Below are positions 1 to 12,040 of a stretch of 64,000 nucleotides of DNA, one piece after another. The stretch's first letter is position 1. Every line of letters begins with the position of its first letter. The stretch comes from Symsagittifera roscoffensis. Its lineage: Eukaryota > Xenacoelomorpha > Acoela > Convolutidae. The notes below the pieces were generated by a model that worked only from the letters and a program-made list of their open reading frames with translations, did no database searches and was not told where the DNA came from. The stretch covers positions 57,552,129-57,616,128 of the forward strand of contig NC_087062.1 in assembly GCF_963678635.1 (NCBI RefSeq). Reading direction: 5' to 3'. The position numbers were made by a program, and so were the translations under genes.

Positions 1-282
1 TTTTCATTGCTATTTCTCGTTCGTCTTGTCTGTTTCAACAAAGATTGTTGTTCTGTTTTCTCTAAGTTTTAGTTGTCTTGAAATTTCAAGTTCGTGACGT
101 GTCTTCAATTTGAAACGAATTTTTAAAATTTACTACGTCAAGCCAAACTGAACATTCCTGATTCGTCAAATCATTCGATTTTCACTGCTAATCTGCTAAA
201 ACTGCCAATTTTCCAAGCTAACGGTCACTATAAAATTTCGAAGTCATCATGCATTTTGACGCCATTCTGGTGGAATGTCACA
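1..282 (-). repeat. 3' LTR, partial (cut by window edge)
   Basis: This stretch aligns over its whole length with 21,052-21,327, including shared blocks around GTTCGTCTTG, CGTGACGTGTCTT and the end GAAGTCATCATGCATTTT. Read on the minus strand it begins TGTGACAT, a normal LTR start, directly after a purine tract. The other end lies outside the window, so the full LTR length is unknown and exceeds 282 bp. Confidence 0.85.
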
Positions 283-291
283 TACTCCCCT
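283..291 (-). other. Polypurine tract of the LTR element
   Basis: On the minus strand the sequence AGGGGAGTA abuts the LTR start TGTGACA. A purine-rich run directly upstream of the 3' LTR is where LTR elements prime plus-strand DNA synthesis. Its position fixes the LTR boundary at 282 and confirms the minus-strand orientation. Confidence 0.75.
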
Positions 292-1068
292 GACAGCCCG
301 GTCAGATCCTCATTGAGCCTCGTGGTTTTCATCAAAATAGTACAGTGCCATCGAATAGAATTTACAAAATGCAAGAAATCACTTTTATCTACATCACATC
401 GACTCACTGCAGAATACAAATGGCATCATACCGCACTGTTATAGCCTTTCCAATTCTTTAACTAATCTGCACTTTTGAGGATATGACTTCAGATAAAAAC
501 ATCTTTTCTGACTTTTAACGCCAATGTCTCGATTTAAAATTTTTTCTCCTAGATTTAAAAAGTGTTGGACGCAGGACAGTCCTGCCAACCAACTAACTAA
601 AAATATCCTACTATGCTTCTTTCCTTCGGAAATTTAGTTGTTATTGGTCCTGAATATTAAAATTATAGAATTTGGTAGTTAGAAGGAACAATGAATTAAT
701 CTCTATCTTCAAGAGAGTACCCAAGCCCTTCATATCACCACAAAGTGATCAATCATCTTAGTTGATTAAAAACAACCATTCAGGCTAGAATATTTCAAAT
801 ACTCTTCATTCAAGCATCTCTCAAAAAATAGTAAGTGTCTCTAAAGCCACTAACTAAAATTACAATGCAGATTTATGAATGCAACAAATTTTTAACTTCC
901 AAAATCAAGTAAAAGATTCTTCCATTCAGTTTCAATTGCAAGCTTTGTTGCTTAGTTTCTCATTTGAGTTTTTCTCATACAAAACTATTCTGAGTTTCAA
1001 CATCTTCTCCATTATTCACTTCTTTGTTCACTTTTTTTGGCTTTCGTCGTTTAGAAGTTCTAAAACTT
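292..1068 (-). other. Non-coding 3' region of the LTR element
   Basis: This AT-rich stretch lies between the end of the last coding remnant and the polypurine tract. No convincing reading frame, RNA gene or repeat was seen. It is probably 3' untranslated sequence of the element. Confidence 0.5.
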
Positions 1069-2493
1069 CTAAATTCTTCTAATCTTCCTAATTTCTTTTT
1101 TTTGAAAGGCTCTTAGCCTGGGAGTTTGTAATACGTAGTCTGCTCCGAGCAGCATCCTTCTGGTCAAGGGAAGATCAGGTATTTCTTCTGCCAGCTTCTT
1201 GTAATTGCCCCAGCCTTTCGTCTCTTCTTTCACTTTGTGGTACGAGGCCATTAAACGTGGAATTCTTGTTACCTCGCTACTCGTTTTATCGTAGGGCCTC
1301 AAGTTCCAGAGTTTTGGGAACACCTCAATATGTCCTCTCTCTACTTCACCCATTCGGTCACGGAAATGATCATCAAAGTTCACTGCTGTCATCTCTGGCT
1401 CTGATATCTTCGCGAACAGCAAAATCCTCACTCATCAACTCACGTAACACATTCTATTCACACCAATTGAGTGTGCTCCCGTCCTCTGCTGAAATGGGGT
1501 TCAGGTGAGGCACCGATTTTCCATACGCTTCCACCTTAACGTCAGGGAACGCGAATGTTACCGCAGGACCGTATATCACTGTAATAAATTCCGTGGTTCC
1601 TCTGATTAGCGCTAAGGGATCGGTCCTCATAACTAGGCTCAAGTCAGTCAATAGGGGCATGCCTCCTGCATGACGTCGCACGTCTTCCTTTTCAATCGTT
1701 TTGTCTTCTCCAGTTCCAAAACCATTCTGCTGTAGGTGATAATGAATCAGAGTGTGTCTAAGGTATCTCAATTTAGTCCATGAGTCCGTGGAGCGTCTTT
1801 CCATATTGAACTTCTGCACGTTTTCTTTCATTTGCTCCGGTAACGGGTCAAAATCATCAGCCCTTCCAATTTCCCGTGTGTGATCGCAAGTAGCGTCAGG
1901 AGTCCGTCCAGCCGTAGTTTCTGTACTCCCTCGGTGAGCAGTACCACTGGTCCTTTCACGAAACTCTCTATTCCAAATGTCGCAAATAAGGCTAGGATCA
2001 CTCCTATCAATAACTCGGTAACCGCTTTAAGGAACTGTCTTATCATGTATCGAGAGAGTGCGGGGTAGATTTTCGCCAGGAAGTAGGCGGTCCATCTTGC
2101 CCCAACCCAACTATTTTGCGTCCAGAAAGTTTCAAGAGTTTTTTGGCAAACCCTATCCACAAATTCGGCTGCTTTTTCTTCTACATTCTCTGCTAGATTC
2201 AACTCTTCAATCAGGTAGGCATGAATCTTCTTAATCGTCACTGGCCTTCGCTCGAAAGCGTCCGTGCCCATTGCTGCTATTCGAGCAGTCAAAAACAGCC
2301 AATTGTTGGCTTCTGGTTTTGTGCGCAAAACCATGGCTTCCAAGTGAGCTTTCGTTTCTTTGGAGTTCTGCCTCTTCTCTCCTTTGTTGATTCCTGACTT
2401 TACTTTGAGCTGCCTACTGAAATTGGACAGTTCCAGCTCCAACACTTCATCCAGTACCAGCATGTGTAGCGAATGGTCTTTGAACCCTCTCAT
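1069..2493 (-). pseudogene. Accessory region, distal part (unidentified protein remnant)
   Basis: Minus-strand coding remnants of about 120, 125 and 221 residues fill this stretch almost without gaps. Composition looks like real protein: mixed charged helices, and near 1,900-2,050 one strongly hydrophobic segment (LIGVILALFATFG) that could be a membrane span. I recognise no standard gag, pol or env domain. It forms the distal end of the extra region between integrase and the 3' LTR and is broken. A captured host gene or an element-specific protein are both possible. Confidence 0.55.
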
Positions 2494-2542
2494 GGCGTTT
2501 GAGATAACCGACTATACTGCCGTAATTCTGCCCTAAGTGGTC

Positions 2543-2983
2543 TCAGGTTTCTCGCTTCCATTTCGCAATTCGGGCGGATATTATCACATCATACTTCTCT
2601 TCTGAGAGCAGTGCCACCATTGCGTACACGAATTTCAATCCATCCGGGAGATGTGCGTATCCCGGGGACAACACAAATACAGCTTTTGGTGATGTTTTTG
2701 TGATTGCTCCTTCTTTTAACACGTCCATTATCTCGCCCATTGACCCTAGAATATTCTTTACTGCTGGCCACACTGCATCTTCCGCCGTTGTAGGCTCTAT
2801 GGGTCTGCTCAGGAAACACCTACTTTGCAAGTGATCGTTTATGCCGGCAAAAACTATTGTTATCGGGTTCATTTCCGTTTGTCGTTGGACCCCGATTGCC
2901 ATTGATACAGACTGCATCAAGTGTAGGTTGGTTGCCACTAGCATTATCACGTCAGGCCAAAACAAGGACTTGGAAGTATGCAC
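2543..2983 (-). pseudogene. Accessory region, second SGNH-like block
   Basis: This remnant of about 146 residues reads like an alpha/beta domain. It has a hydrophobic strand (VIMLVATN), an FAGINDH turn resembling the block-III GxND of SGNH hydrolases, and later strands around AVFVLSPGYAHLPDG and KYDVIISA. The resemblance to SGNH/GDSL folds is by pattern only. It lies downstream of a clearer SGNH-like block (3,830-4,290) in the same region of the broken element. Confidence 0.4.
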
Positions 2984-3004
2984 AAAGTCCGAGCTTGTAA
3001 CTAC

Positions 3005-3807
3005 TTATATCTTGGTTTTCCTCATCTCAAACTTGTCGTACGCCGCAAAGATGGTCTCGTCCATCCGAAATTTCAGCTCGCTACATCTCTCGATGTCAAC
3101 TTCTCGGGCTATTTGTTTCAGGTAAGCCCTTTTTTTCACTTGAAAAGGAGACGCCCGCACTTGTTTAAACATCTTTACATGTTGTCCTATTGGTGCTCTA
3201 GTCGTAAGTAATCTCCCTGGCCTTTCTTCCCGATTTCCTTTGCCATGGCTCATTCTTACGTCCTGCAAAATTCTGACATTCACTGGATCCATGGTGTTAT
3301 TTGAGGGCGGTCCCTCAAGGTCAGCGAATTGTAAGGCCGTTGTGAAGCTAAATTGATTCCGGCTGCTATCATCCAGTCCACTCCCACGATCCTTAATAGT
3401 CCGTTTATCAGGTCTTGTTTGTAGACAAGCCAGAGGGAAGTTATGGGTCTCGACCACGTCAGAGAACTTCTGTCTGGACGTCGTTTCCCTCTGCTCGTAC
3501 TCGTCGTTTCCGATCTCGTCATGCCTATGGTCGTGTCCACTGTTAAGCTGACAGTTCTTAATCTCCGTCGCAGGTGAATGGTCCTCCTTAGTGGCGCTTT
3601 GGCCAGTCGGTCTAATACGTCCGTCTTCTGCCCCGGCTCGGTGGAGCTTTGCGGCTTTTTGGGTACTGCTGGGACTGAGCCCAGACGTGTCTCTAGATTA
3701 GGATGCACCAAGGTCAAAATTGCTGGTTCATTCGTAGTTTTTCCGCTTCTCAGCTCCTGTATCAAAGACTTCGACCTCCAGTTCGTCCAATCGCTCCTGG
3801 AACACAC
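3005..3807 (-). pseudogene. Accessory region, middle part
   Basis: Overlapping coding remnants on the minus strand link the two SGNH-like blocks. They are rich in Arg, Ser and Thr (SETTSTSRGKRRPDRSS), which suggests a disordered linker. No domain was recognised. It belongs to the extra coding region after integrase and is broken. Confidence 0.45.
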
Positions 3808-4556
3808 GATTCCTCCAGGCTTGTCCTTCTATAGTGTCAAAAGGTATTCCATCAGTGGTGAACCTGGTCTGATCCATATCTCTCAGCTCATGTTCTAAAT
3901 TCATCAGGATCATTCGTCCAGCACTGCGACTCGCCAGATGTCAAACGATATTATTCCATCTGATGACCCTTTCATTGTGCCTTCTTCCTTTCAACGATAC
4001 CGTTCTCGTGCTCAACGGTACGGTGCTGACCGTCAGTAACGCGCACTGAAACTTCTGCCATATCATGATGAATAGGCATACCATCATTGATTCCCATTGA
4101 GCTTCTTCCTCGTCCGAGCTCCTGGGCAAGTTTTTCGTGCCTATCAGGATCATTATGTCTGGTTTTTCTTCCTGGGTTCATCAACTCCACCATCCGATAT
4201 AATTGGGCTATTTTCGCGCCTCCGAAGGCCATCACCGTAGTGATCCTTGAGGTTCTTAAGTTCTGCAGAACTCTCACCAGACTATTGCCTAAAATCAGAC
4301 GTGACATCCCGAGCGGCGGTTGCTGCATGTTCATTGCTGGACTCCACGTCGATCGGTTGAAACATCCTCGCATGTCCGTATCCGGAACTCCTGTGTGGTT
4401 GTTCATAATCTGAATGTTTTTCTGTACGTCAAATACGCGGGACTTTTTCTTCATAGGCATTTCCTTTATCTTCCTGTCAGGGATTCTTGAGGTCTTTGTT
4501 GGTTTCGTTGAGGCAACAGCTCCCGTACTCTTCACTTCTTCCGAAGAGAGCTCCAC
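3728..4556 (-). pseudogene. Accessory region, SGNH-hydrolase-like domain remnant
   Basis: Three signature blocks of SGNH/GDSL hydrolases appear in the right order and at sensible spacing on the minus strand: LILGNSLV near 4,285 (block I), MILIGTKN near 4,140 (block III) and TTDGIPFD near 3,845 (block V region). The intervening MAFGGAKIAQLYRM fits the block-II glycine. SGNH enzymes hydrolyse esters or modify sugars and lipids; they are not a standard part of Ty3/gypsy elements, although esterase-like domains occur in some retroelements. The domain is broken here and spread over several frames. Confidence 0.55.
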
Positions 4557-5173
4557 TCAGCCTGTATCATCAATCGTTCCATAGGGTGCAGTCACCCCGG
4601 AACCTGGCACACTCCTGCTAGCCACCAGTCGTCCAGCTGTTTCTACCAGCTTCTGTAGAATCCGCTCCACGACTGGATCACGTAGGGTGTCACTCGGGTC
4701 CGGGATTGTAACTCTGCCTGCTGCTGTCGGAATTTGCACCTCTGTGGTTTAGCTTAGTTCGCGAGGCGTCAGAAGCTCCATCGGGGACTTTCCTCATGCA
4801 TCCCTCTTAGTCCAGGCCTAGGCTTGGTCGGGAGAGGCATCTCACCTGATTGGTACGCCCTGCAACTTTTCAATCCAGGCTCGTTCGCCAAGTCACTTCT
4901 CGAGAGAGCCCCGTTTCTCAACTTCATTAACCTCATGTTTGGGCGGTCTAGTACTCCCTGATGTCCATATGCGGTCATCAATAAGACCTCCGTGGGGCGG
5001 TCCCCACGGTTGTCGCGCCCTAAGATGTTTATCAAGGCGACCAGCAACATGACTACCTCTGGGTCCTCCAGAGCGAAGTCTCGATCCATTAGCTGACGAT
5101 AAATCGCATCTATCACCAGTCCTACGTTAGCCACCGCTAGGTCCATCAGTTCATTCAAGTCGAAGTTGTCCAT
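4557..5173 (-). pseudogene. Accessory region, proximal part
   Basis: Two minus-strand remnants (about 134 and 60 residues) lie upstream of the SGNH-like block. The first starts MDNFDLNELMDLAV and is acidic and helical, then becomes basic and proline-rich. It looks like the N-terminal end of the extra reading region after integrase. No known domain was identified. Confidence 0.45.
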
Positions 5174-5730
5174 ATCATCTGATTCGGTTTTATTGTCAGT
5201 TTGTGCAATTGAAATCTGATGAATAATTAAATGATCAATCAGGATCTAGAAAAGAGGTCACGAGTACATCATTTGTCAACATTACTACAAATTCGTGTTG
5301 AAGTTTTTTTAAAACAGTCAGGTAAACAGATTTTGATCTTGAAATAGATCAAAATCAGTTCATTGCTAAAGTTTTGAAATTCGACCTCAGAATGGACAGT
5401 CCAAACTTTGAATCTATTCCTTAGATTATCGTGGCCACTAACCCTTCCATACCCAAGGTCCTAATAACATAACACATAACATATCACACACAACATAACA
5501 CGTCCTTAACTCAACCTACACACAGCCTATTTTCAAAAAGTATTCCTTATGTGAAAACACTTGATTGTTAGTATCAGAAAAGATTACGTGTATCAGTGCA
5601 TACAACTCCCGCGGATGCAGTCGTCCTCGGTTTTGGTCGTATACTGGAAGCGAGAGCTCCTTCACCTCTCTTCCACAAGAAAATCCCTCAGTCTCGTCAA
5701 GGACAAAGGCAAGTCTTCAGGACCCATATG
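5174..5730. other. Spacer with a short CA/TA-rich repeat
   Basis: No convincing coding remnant. Near 5,465-5,515 there is a degenerate tandem repeat of about 10 bp built from ACATAACACA-like units. This probably separates the pol-side remnants from the accessory region. Confidence 0.5.
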
Positions 5731-6162
5731 CTACGTCTCCGTCGCCCTCGTCACCGAGAAGCATAGATACTTTCCTGGTATTTGCAGAGCCGCCGGAAGC
5801 AAGGCTGCTACAACTCCTCTTCCTGATCTTTGCTTCCAGAGAAGCTCTATATTTTTATATTCTCTCTTAAAATCCGCTGCTAACACTGTCCTAAAACTCA
5901 TGTCCGCTGCGATCGCTAACGCACATGTCCTATTTGTAAGTTTAAAATCGCTATCTGTTAAACTTATGCTACTTGAGTATTCATTTGGCGAGTTAAAGTA
6001 TGACTCTACTACTCTCCCTATGTCCGGTTTCTTAGGATCCTCGCCTGATTCTGCTTCTAGGTCAACTGTTTCTCTTGCTATTTTTAATTTTTTTATTAAT
6101 AATTTTCCAGTGTGGGTAAGTCCTACCCCACTCCGCGGACAGAAATATCCTTCGACATCCAC
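5731..6162 (-). pseudogene. Unidentified coding remnant after integrase
   Basis: About 143 residues with balanced composition lie between integrase and the accessory region. A Cys-containing start (EGYFCPRSGVGLTHTGK) is followed by mixed alpha/beta-looking sequence. An envelope or a C-terminal integrase extension is conceivable by position, but nothing in the residues supports either specifically. It is part of the broken LTR element. Confidence 0.4.
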
Positions 6163-6230
6163 GTCGATTGCGTACCGGATATTAAGTTGAGGTTGGACGC
6201 AGGAATAATTAGTTGCCCCTCCTGGGCAGC

Positions 6231-7488
6231 TCAGGAAAGATTATCCCTGTCGTTTTTTATGTATTTCATGCTCTCACGGTCTACGTCCTGAATGGTGACA
6301 CTGGTCTCTTTGGGGTCCGATGTCATTTTGTTCAGCCACTCAAAGACGCGCAGATTCGTCAATTCTTGTTCGTAAGGTTGCTGCTGCTCGTCATCAAATT
6401 CTACCTCGGGTTTAGACGGGTCATCGATCAACTACTCGTCTTGGTCATCGACTTTGTCTACCTCCTGTGACGCTGGTATTTCCTCTAGACCCACTAATTC
6501 TTCAATTATCTGCTTCAGGTCTATCCTGTTCACAACGAAGTTATCTCCGTAAGGGTTGTACTTCTTCGTGATTTGTGTCCTGTCACTCTGTCGTGTCTGT
6601 GTTGCAAACGGTAGATCTGTCATGTATCACCAATCTGTCATGCAACGACCGATCAATCATGTATCTGGAACAATACAGCCTCAACATCGACACCAGAGTC
6701 CGATTTTGCCTCTCCACTAAGCCATTCGTCTGGGGATGGTATGTCGTAGAATGAGAACGTCTCATGAGCTCTTTAGAAAGTTATCCTATGAAGGCTGTTC
6801 CATTGTCCGAATGAAACGTCATTGGACATCCGTTCCTCGCTATACACGTTTTGATTAGATGATCGCATGTCTCTTCTGCTGAGGTAGTTATGTAGGGCAC
6901 GGCTTCTGCCTATTTCGTGAAGTGATTGATCATCACCAGAACCTGATTTTAGCCATTGTCTGTCAAACATATCTTCTGGTGGTCAAAATGTACCACCTCG
7001 TTGACATCAGATGACTCAATCGACTGCAATGGAAATCGCAATTTCCTTGGATCCTTCTTTGGTTGACATCACAGACATGCTGTTACCCACTTCTCACATG
7101 CCTTCTTCATCCCGGGCCATTCAAAGCGTTTCAGGATTCTCTGGTGTACTTTATCAATCCCCTGGTGGTCAATTTGATCATGCGACCTGATTAAAAGTTC
7201 TGTCTGATAGAGTTGCGGCAACACTACCGCATTATATTTGCACAGAACTTTGTCATCTTCTCTCCTCTTACAGGCCACAAACCCGTCCTTGTTCAGATAT
7301 AACATTCCCTCTTTTTGCATAAAATACTGTCTCAGAATACTGTAACTGTCTTTCTCCAGGTCACCTTTGTCTGGTGCTCCTTTTTTGATCCACCTCTTCA
7401 AGTTGCTCGCCATACGGTCATTGCATTGCGCTCTTAGTAGGCCTGAGATTCTGTATCTTGCCTTCAAGTATGTCTTCTTGACCCTCAA
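6231..7488 (-). pseudogene. Integrase region of the LTR element
   Basis: The minus strand shows the N-terminal zinc-binding region (HDQIDHQGIDKVHQRI...WPGMKKACEKWV, near 7,070-7,200) and then the distal part of the catalytic core with the typical STTYHPQTNGLVERQNRTL motif near 6,660-6,760. Acidic sequence toward 6,231 would be the C-terminal side. Integrase inserts the DNA copy into the host genome. The order RNase H then integrase supports Ty3/gypsy. The region is broken at several places. Confidence 0.85.
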
Positions 7489-7509
7489 TTGACTACTGAG
7501 CTCATCGGG

Positions 7510-8864
7510 CTAATGTGCGTCATGTTCCATCTTCACGCACCAAATTTTCACCAAAGACTCTGTCTCTTGTCTGAACGGTTGAAGGTCAGTCCAGACCGCT
7601 TCCTTCTGCGGCAACAAGCTCATCGAACTTTTCGATACCGCTTTTGTTTGCAGATCAGCCGCTGCGTTGTCAAAGACTCTATCACTGGGCCAGGTAGCGC
7701 CCACTGTCAGGGTACTGATATTTTTCCCTGTCCAAGTCCCTCGCTCGAGTCTCCACTAGCAATGTGTGGATCGCCATTTCTGACAATTCTGATCCTGTGC
7801 TCGAGTTTCTGTCTGAGTAGGTGTCGGTTTCTGAAACCCTCGAGTTGTTGTTGAAACATCTCCACGGCAGGTTCCGACTTGTACGTTCTGCTCATCCATC
7901 TAAGCTCCCCGAACAAAGTTTTATCCTCCAGGTCTTGTTCCTCTACACGATCTTTTTCTTCCACACCCGACACCCCGGACAAACTTTCTTGTTGCGGGTT
8001 TTGTTTATTAACTCGACAACTTCTTTTACGTCCTTTTCCCTGGACAAACTTTTCTGCTCCGGGTTTTCATCAACTTCTCCCCATTTCTGATCGGGATCCT
8101 CAAAGGTGACAGTCTTCCTTTGTATTCCGATCTCCTGTTCTTTTCGTTTGAATGATGTCCTCATCAAAATGCATTGAGGAATCGAGGATACTAGTTGCTA
8201 TCGACTAGTTGGATACTAGTTGGATACTACTGACTAGCGTCTTGCAATCCCTTTCGTTTTCTTTATGATGGCGTCCTGATGGCTTGATCCTTACTTTCTC
8301 ACTAATGGTCACTGCCCATTCGGGGTCATCTCTAGTCACTTCTCTCTCAAACAATTCACCCAGCATCCGCATCACTTGTGCTGTGACCTGCACAGTTTTA
8401 TCCAGCAGTGAGAGGCTGTTTATGTTCATACGAGAGAGTTCCTGTTGGACCAGGTTCAAGCGTAGCAATAGATCCAAAGGCACCGGGTCCTTCTTACATA
8501 AGATCTTTATTTCTGCTGCCTCCTCCACCGGTAGCCCGGGATGTCCCGGAATTGGATGTCCAGACTTGTCCAACCATCTCGTTAAGGGAAGCGCTTCATA
8601 AGTTTCCTGTTCCAGAAACGAGAACCCTTCCTTGATTTCTGCCTGATTGGCTTGCTTCTCTTCTATTGTCTCGTAAAACTCAGTCTTTTTGCTGAGGTTG
8701 TCAGCCTTTTGGTGTTTGTCACGCATCCCCTGCTCGATTATCACGTGGGCATCCCCTGCTCGATTATCACGTGGTAGCCATCTAACCTGACTATCCACCG
8801 ACCAATATAGCTCTGGTCTATCGAGTACGTTTTCAATCAGGATAACGCTCTGTTGTCCACGCAT
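7510..8864 (-). pseudogene. RNase H tail and linker to integrase
   Basis: Coding remnants run nearly continuously here. The upstream end carries the WLPRDNRAGD...KADNLSKK pattern that closes the RNase H region in gypsy elements. The rest is charged linker (RMNINSLSLLDKTVQV, EDPDQKWGEVDENPEQ) of unknown function that leads to the integrase zinc-binding region. It is unusually long for this junction, about 400 residues. Confidence 0.6.
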
Positions 8865-8887
8865 AAAATAAAAGGAGCGCTCCTCAA

Positions 8888-9136
8888 TTATGCGCGGTAC
8901 TGTTCCACGAATGTGACTATTGCAAACATTTCTGCTTTCGGTGCACCAAATTTCATTTGAGTGTCACTCAACACTTTACTGCCACATACAATGGGATATA
9001 TAACTGTTCTCCCATTCCATTCCTGCTCCTGATGCAGTATTCCTGAGATGGCTACCACAGAAGCATCAGTGTCGAGAATGTAAATGCCCTTCTCTAAGGA
9101 CTTGCCTAGCACTGGCTTCTCGCACAAACCCCGCAT
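8888..9136 (-). pseudogene. RNase H region of the LTR element
   Basis: The sequence YILDTDASVVAISGILHQEQ followed by VIYPIVCGSKVLSDTQMKFG and KAEMFAIV is the characteristic start of the RNase H domain of Ty3/gypsy elements (DAS block, then the KAE block). It sits directly downstream of reverse transcriptase. It degrades the RNA strand during reverse transcription. Fossil copy. Confidence 0.85.
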
Positions 9137-9213
9137 TTTATTCTCGAAGGATGCCTGAGCTTTTTCGCTCGACCGAACTTCTTTCCTTTGTTGCGCATCA
9201 GTTGCTGCATGGG

Positions 9214-9720
9214 CTACATCTTGTCTGCATATCCTTTTATGAACTCACGTAGTAATTCGCAAATCCCAGGAAGCTCACGAGCTGCGTGTCTGTTCTGGGG
9301 GCCTTCCATGTCAACACGGCTTCCACTGCTTCCAGTTCTGGCCTCACGCCAGCCATGCCTGTCCACCCTTCGCCCCAGGTACATGATTGAGTCCCTAAGG
9401 GTTTCACATTTCGATAGTTTGCATTTCAAGTCCGCTCTTTTTATGCAATCGAAGACCTCATCGAGTCTATCGATGTGGTCTGCCAAGGTGGGTGTTGCTA
9501 TGACCACGTCATTCACGAAGCACATCAAAAGATTCCCATACTTCTTCGTTACTCCGGTCAAAGCCTGAGCCATCAGTCTTTGAAAGCTCGCTGTGGCGTT
9601 GCACAAGCCAAAGGGGTTCCTCTTCCACTGGTACAAACCCAATTCACATGCGAATCCAGTCATCTTTTTGTCCTTCTTTCGTAAAGTGTACTGCTAGAAG
9701 GCAGAAGCCAGATCCATTGT
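9214..9720 (-). pseudogene. Reverse transcriptase region of the LTR element
   Basis: RNPFGLCNATASFQRLM is the conserved palm block of Ty3/gypsy reverse transcriptases (PFGLxNAPxxFQ). It is followed at normal spacing by CFVNDVVIAT, corresponding to the catalytic box, then DHIDRLDEVF and LKCKLSKCE. The fingers part is poorly preserved toward 10 kb. Fossil copy. Confidence 0.88.
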
Positions 9721-10585
9721 AGTGAAGAACTTGGCGTCGCCAAGTTTCGAGAGGCTCTCATCTATCAGCGGGTTCTATCATGTCGTACACGAGCAACATT
9801 TCTATCGCCGCTCTGCACTCTTCCGATTTGTGAGGCGTCATGCGCCTTGCACCTTCCCTGTGTGGAATGGCGCCTTTTTCTTATTCGATTCCAAGTTCGA
9901 CAATTTTGCAATGTTCGCCTTATGTTTTGATAAAACGTCCGCGTTCCGATTTGAAACCACTGTTAATGATTCAAATTCTCCCTCACCTATTTTACCTTTC
10001 AAGTGTTCTATTTCTGGCTAAATCGGTTTGTCGGATTCTAATGTGACGAGGGGCGTTCCGCAATATTCCAGCAGCTCGATAAGACTTCATCCATTTCGGA
10101 TTTCATTGAAAACAGTTTGTTGAACGATTTCAAATCAATAACCTTTTTAAAGTCATATCTTTATTGGCATGGCTAGGACAGTCTTTCATATTATGTCTCT
10201 TCAAATTTGATTTTTCCTCATTGTCGATCCTCATTGTCGTTCCTCATTGGCAAAGCGTAGCCAAGTTCCTTTCCACGCTGGATTGAAACCGTGGTGCCCG
10301 GTGTATTCAAAAATACACTCACACACAGTCCGTTTAGTGTTACTGAAAAGTTCCGGCCCAAAATCAATGAGCTTTGACTGTTTGCCTTGGGTTCCAAGCA
10401 AACCTGTTTACTATTTCTTAATGAATTTAAAATTCTCATCCTATAAATCGCTACTACTGTTTGTCCCCGCTGTAGTTTTAATTTTCTGTCTAAAAAAATT
10501 GGCACCTTATTCTCATTAGTTATTATTCTGTTTACCGCTCGCTTAACATACTTCCTGTCTTGTCTGGGTTCCTAATCCTTATTAG
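9721..10585 (-). pseudogene. Protease-RT junction, strongly eroded
   Basis: This stretch should hold the N-terminal fingers of reverse transcriptase. I see only one minus-strand remnant (10,218-10,505) containing SLILGRNFSVTLNGL, a pattern like the end of a retropepsin or the start of RT. The rest is too degraded to read. Confidence 0.4.
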
Positions 10586-11368
10586 TCACTTGTTCAGGTC
10601 GATCATCACATCAAAATTCCTGACGAAGTCGCGGCCCAAGATGAATTGGCCTGAGTCGATCAGATTCTCTACTACCAGGAAACTCATCCAAAGGTCCCGT
10701 CTTCCCATAAAAAGGACTGTTATTGGCGTTCTTCCGGCTACGAAGGTCGCTACGCAGTTGGCTGCTGTCAATCTTAGATTCGGCGGAATTAAAACTTCCC
10801 TCGTGAAGCCCATTCTTTCCCAAGTCTTCACTGGCATAACACTAATCACCGCTCCTGTATTTAGAAGTCCTGTTAGTCCTATTTTCTTTCCATTGGTATC
10901 CAGCAGATGTGCAGTCACATCTGTTTTGTATCCTATGTGCTCCATCATGGCGTCATGCCCATTTCTACGGACTTCAAGTTCTTCCTGACCCAAATAGACC
11001 TGCTCTATTTGGTCACTGTCTGTCTTGACGTAGGTACTGATCCCGTCTACATTCAACATCACTTGGTATTGTCCATAGACCTCCACGTAGCGCCCGTGAA
11101 GTTTCTTTGTTCGAGGGCCACCCATTGTTAACAACGCTCGCAAAGCTCTTGACTCAGTGCGTGGCTCCACCTGTCTCAGATAATCCGCATTTGTATCCAA
11201 ATGCATCAAAGTGAAGTCTGAAGGCTCACTTTGGTTCCTGATAAACTGATGTCCTGCCACTGAGATTATTGACTGTACTCTGCTTCCTTGTGGCACCATG
11301 CCGAACGTCTGCCCGGAAATCACCTTTAGTTTCATACTCAAACTGCTTGGTGCTTTCGTTTCTTCCAC
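10586..11368 (-). pseudogene. Aspartic protease region of the LTR element
   Basis: About 260 residues on the minus strand. A retropepsin-like flap and active-site region is recognisable: KKIGLTGLLNTGAVISVMP in the middle and FILGRDFVRNFDVMIDL at the end, the usual ILGxDFL closing block. The protease would process the gag-pol polyprotein. It lies between the gag zinc knuckle and RT, as expected. Fossil copy. Confidence 0.75.
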
Positions 11369-11388
11369 CCACGATGCTTCAAGGGCGT

Positions 11389-11781
11389 TTAACTTCTCCT
11401 GAGTTTTCTTTTTTCTAGTTCGAGCATGACGTTTTCTTCTATCTCCTTTGTCACAAACTCCTGTTGGACTCTGTTCAAGGCATCTCCCGATGCTGCCTTA
11501 TAGTCGATCTTGAAATTTTTGGCCGCTGTCCCAAGTTCCAGCTCACACAGTTCTTCTGTCACTGCTTGCTTTTTCTTTGTAGCCAGCTCCTGTGGTTTCT
11601 CTTTCCTGCGGGCCCCCGCTTCACTCAACAGGCATGCCTTGCTTGCTTTCACACCCGATAAAGCTTCCTCATGCCTTGGATGCTTGATATCTGCCACAGC
11701 ATCCCAAAATTGTGGACAATCCGATTTAAAATGACCCTCCAAGTTACAAAAGAAAAACCTGGGGCCTAAATTTGCAATCAC
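11389..11781 (-). pseudogene. Gag C-terminal (nucleocapsid) region with zinc knuckle
   Basis: The minus strand contains FFCNLEGHFKSDCPQFW, a CCHC-type zinc knuckle pattern, followed by a Lys/Glu-rich tail. A second knuckle-like remnant lies just upstream near 11,860-11,910. Zinc knuckles bind the element's RNA in the nucleocapsid part of gag. This piece is outside the duplicated segment and therefore present once. Confidence 0.75.
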
Positions 11782-12040
11782 TCATCTCATGAAATCTTCA
11801 TGATCGACTTCTGACGCATCTTCATCCTCGAGGCTGAAGCCTTTCGCCTTCATGCATTGTTTGTAGATTGGGCATGCTGATATATAATGGTCCGTCAAAC
11901 TGCAATTTGCTCAAGAACGTCTCTTGTCTATGTCGCCCCTTGGTTCGTACCAGTTGTTACCTTGGTTTGCTGCTCCGTTGTTAACATTGCCATAATTATT
12001 TTTTTTAGTAGCCAGATCTCATTGGAGGCTTTAGTAGAAG

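Noticed and set aside
5731-6162. Envelope gene between integrase and the accessory region
   Set aside because: No signal peptide, cleavage site, cysteine pattern or membrane anchor was visible. Position alone is not enough.
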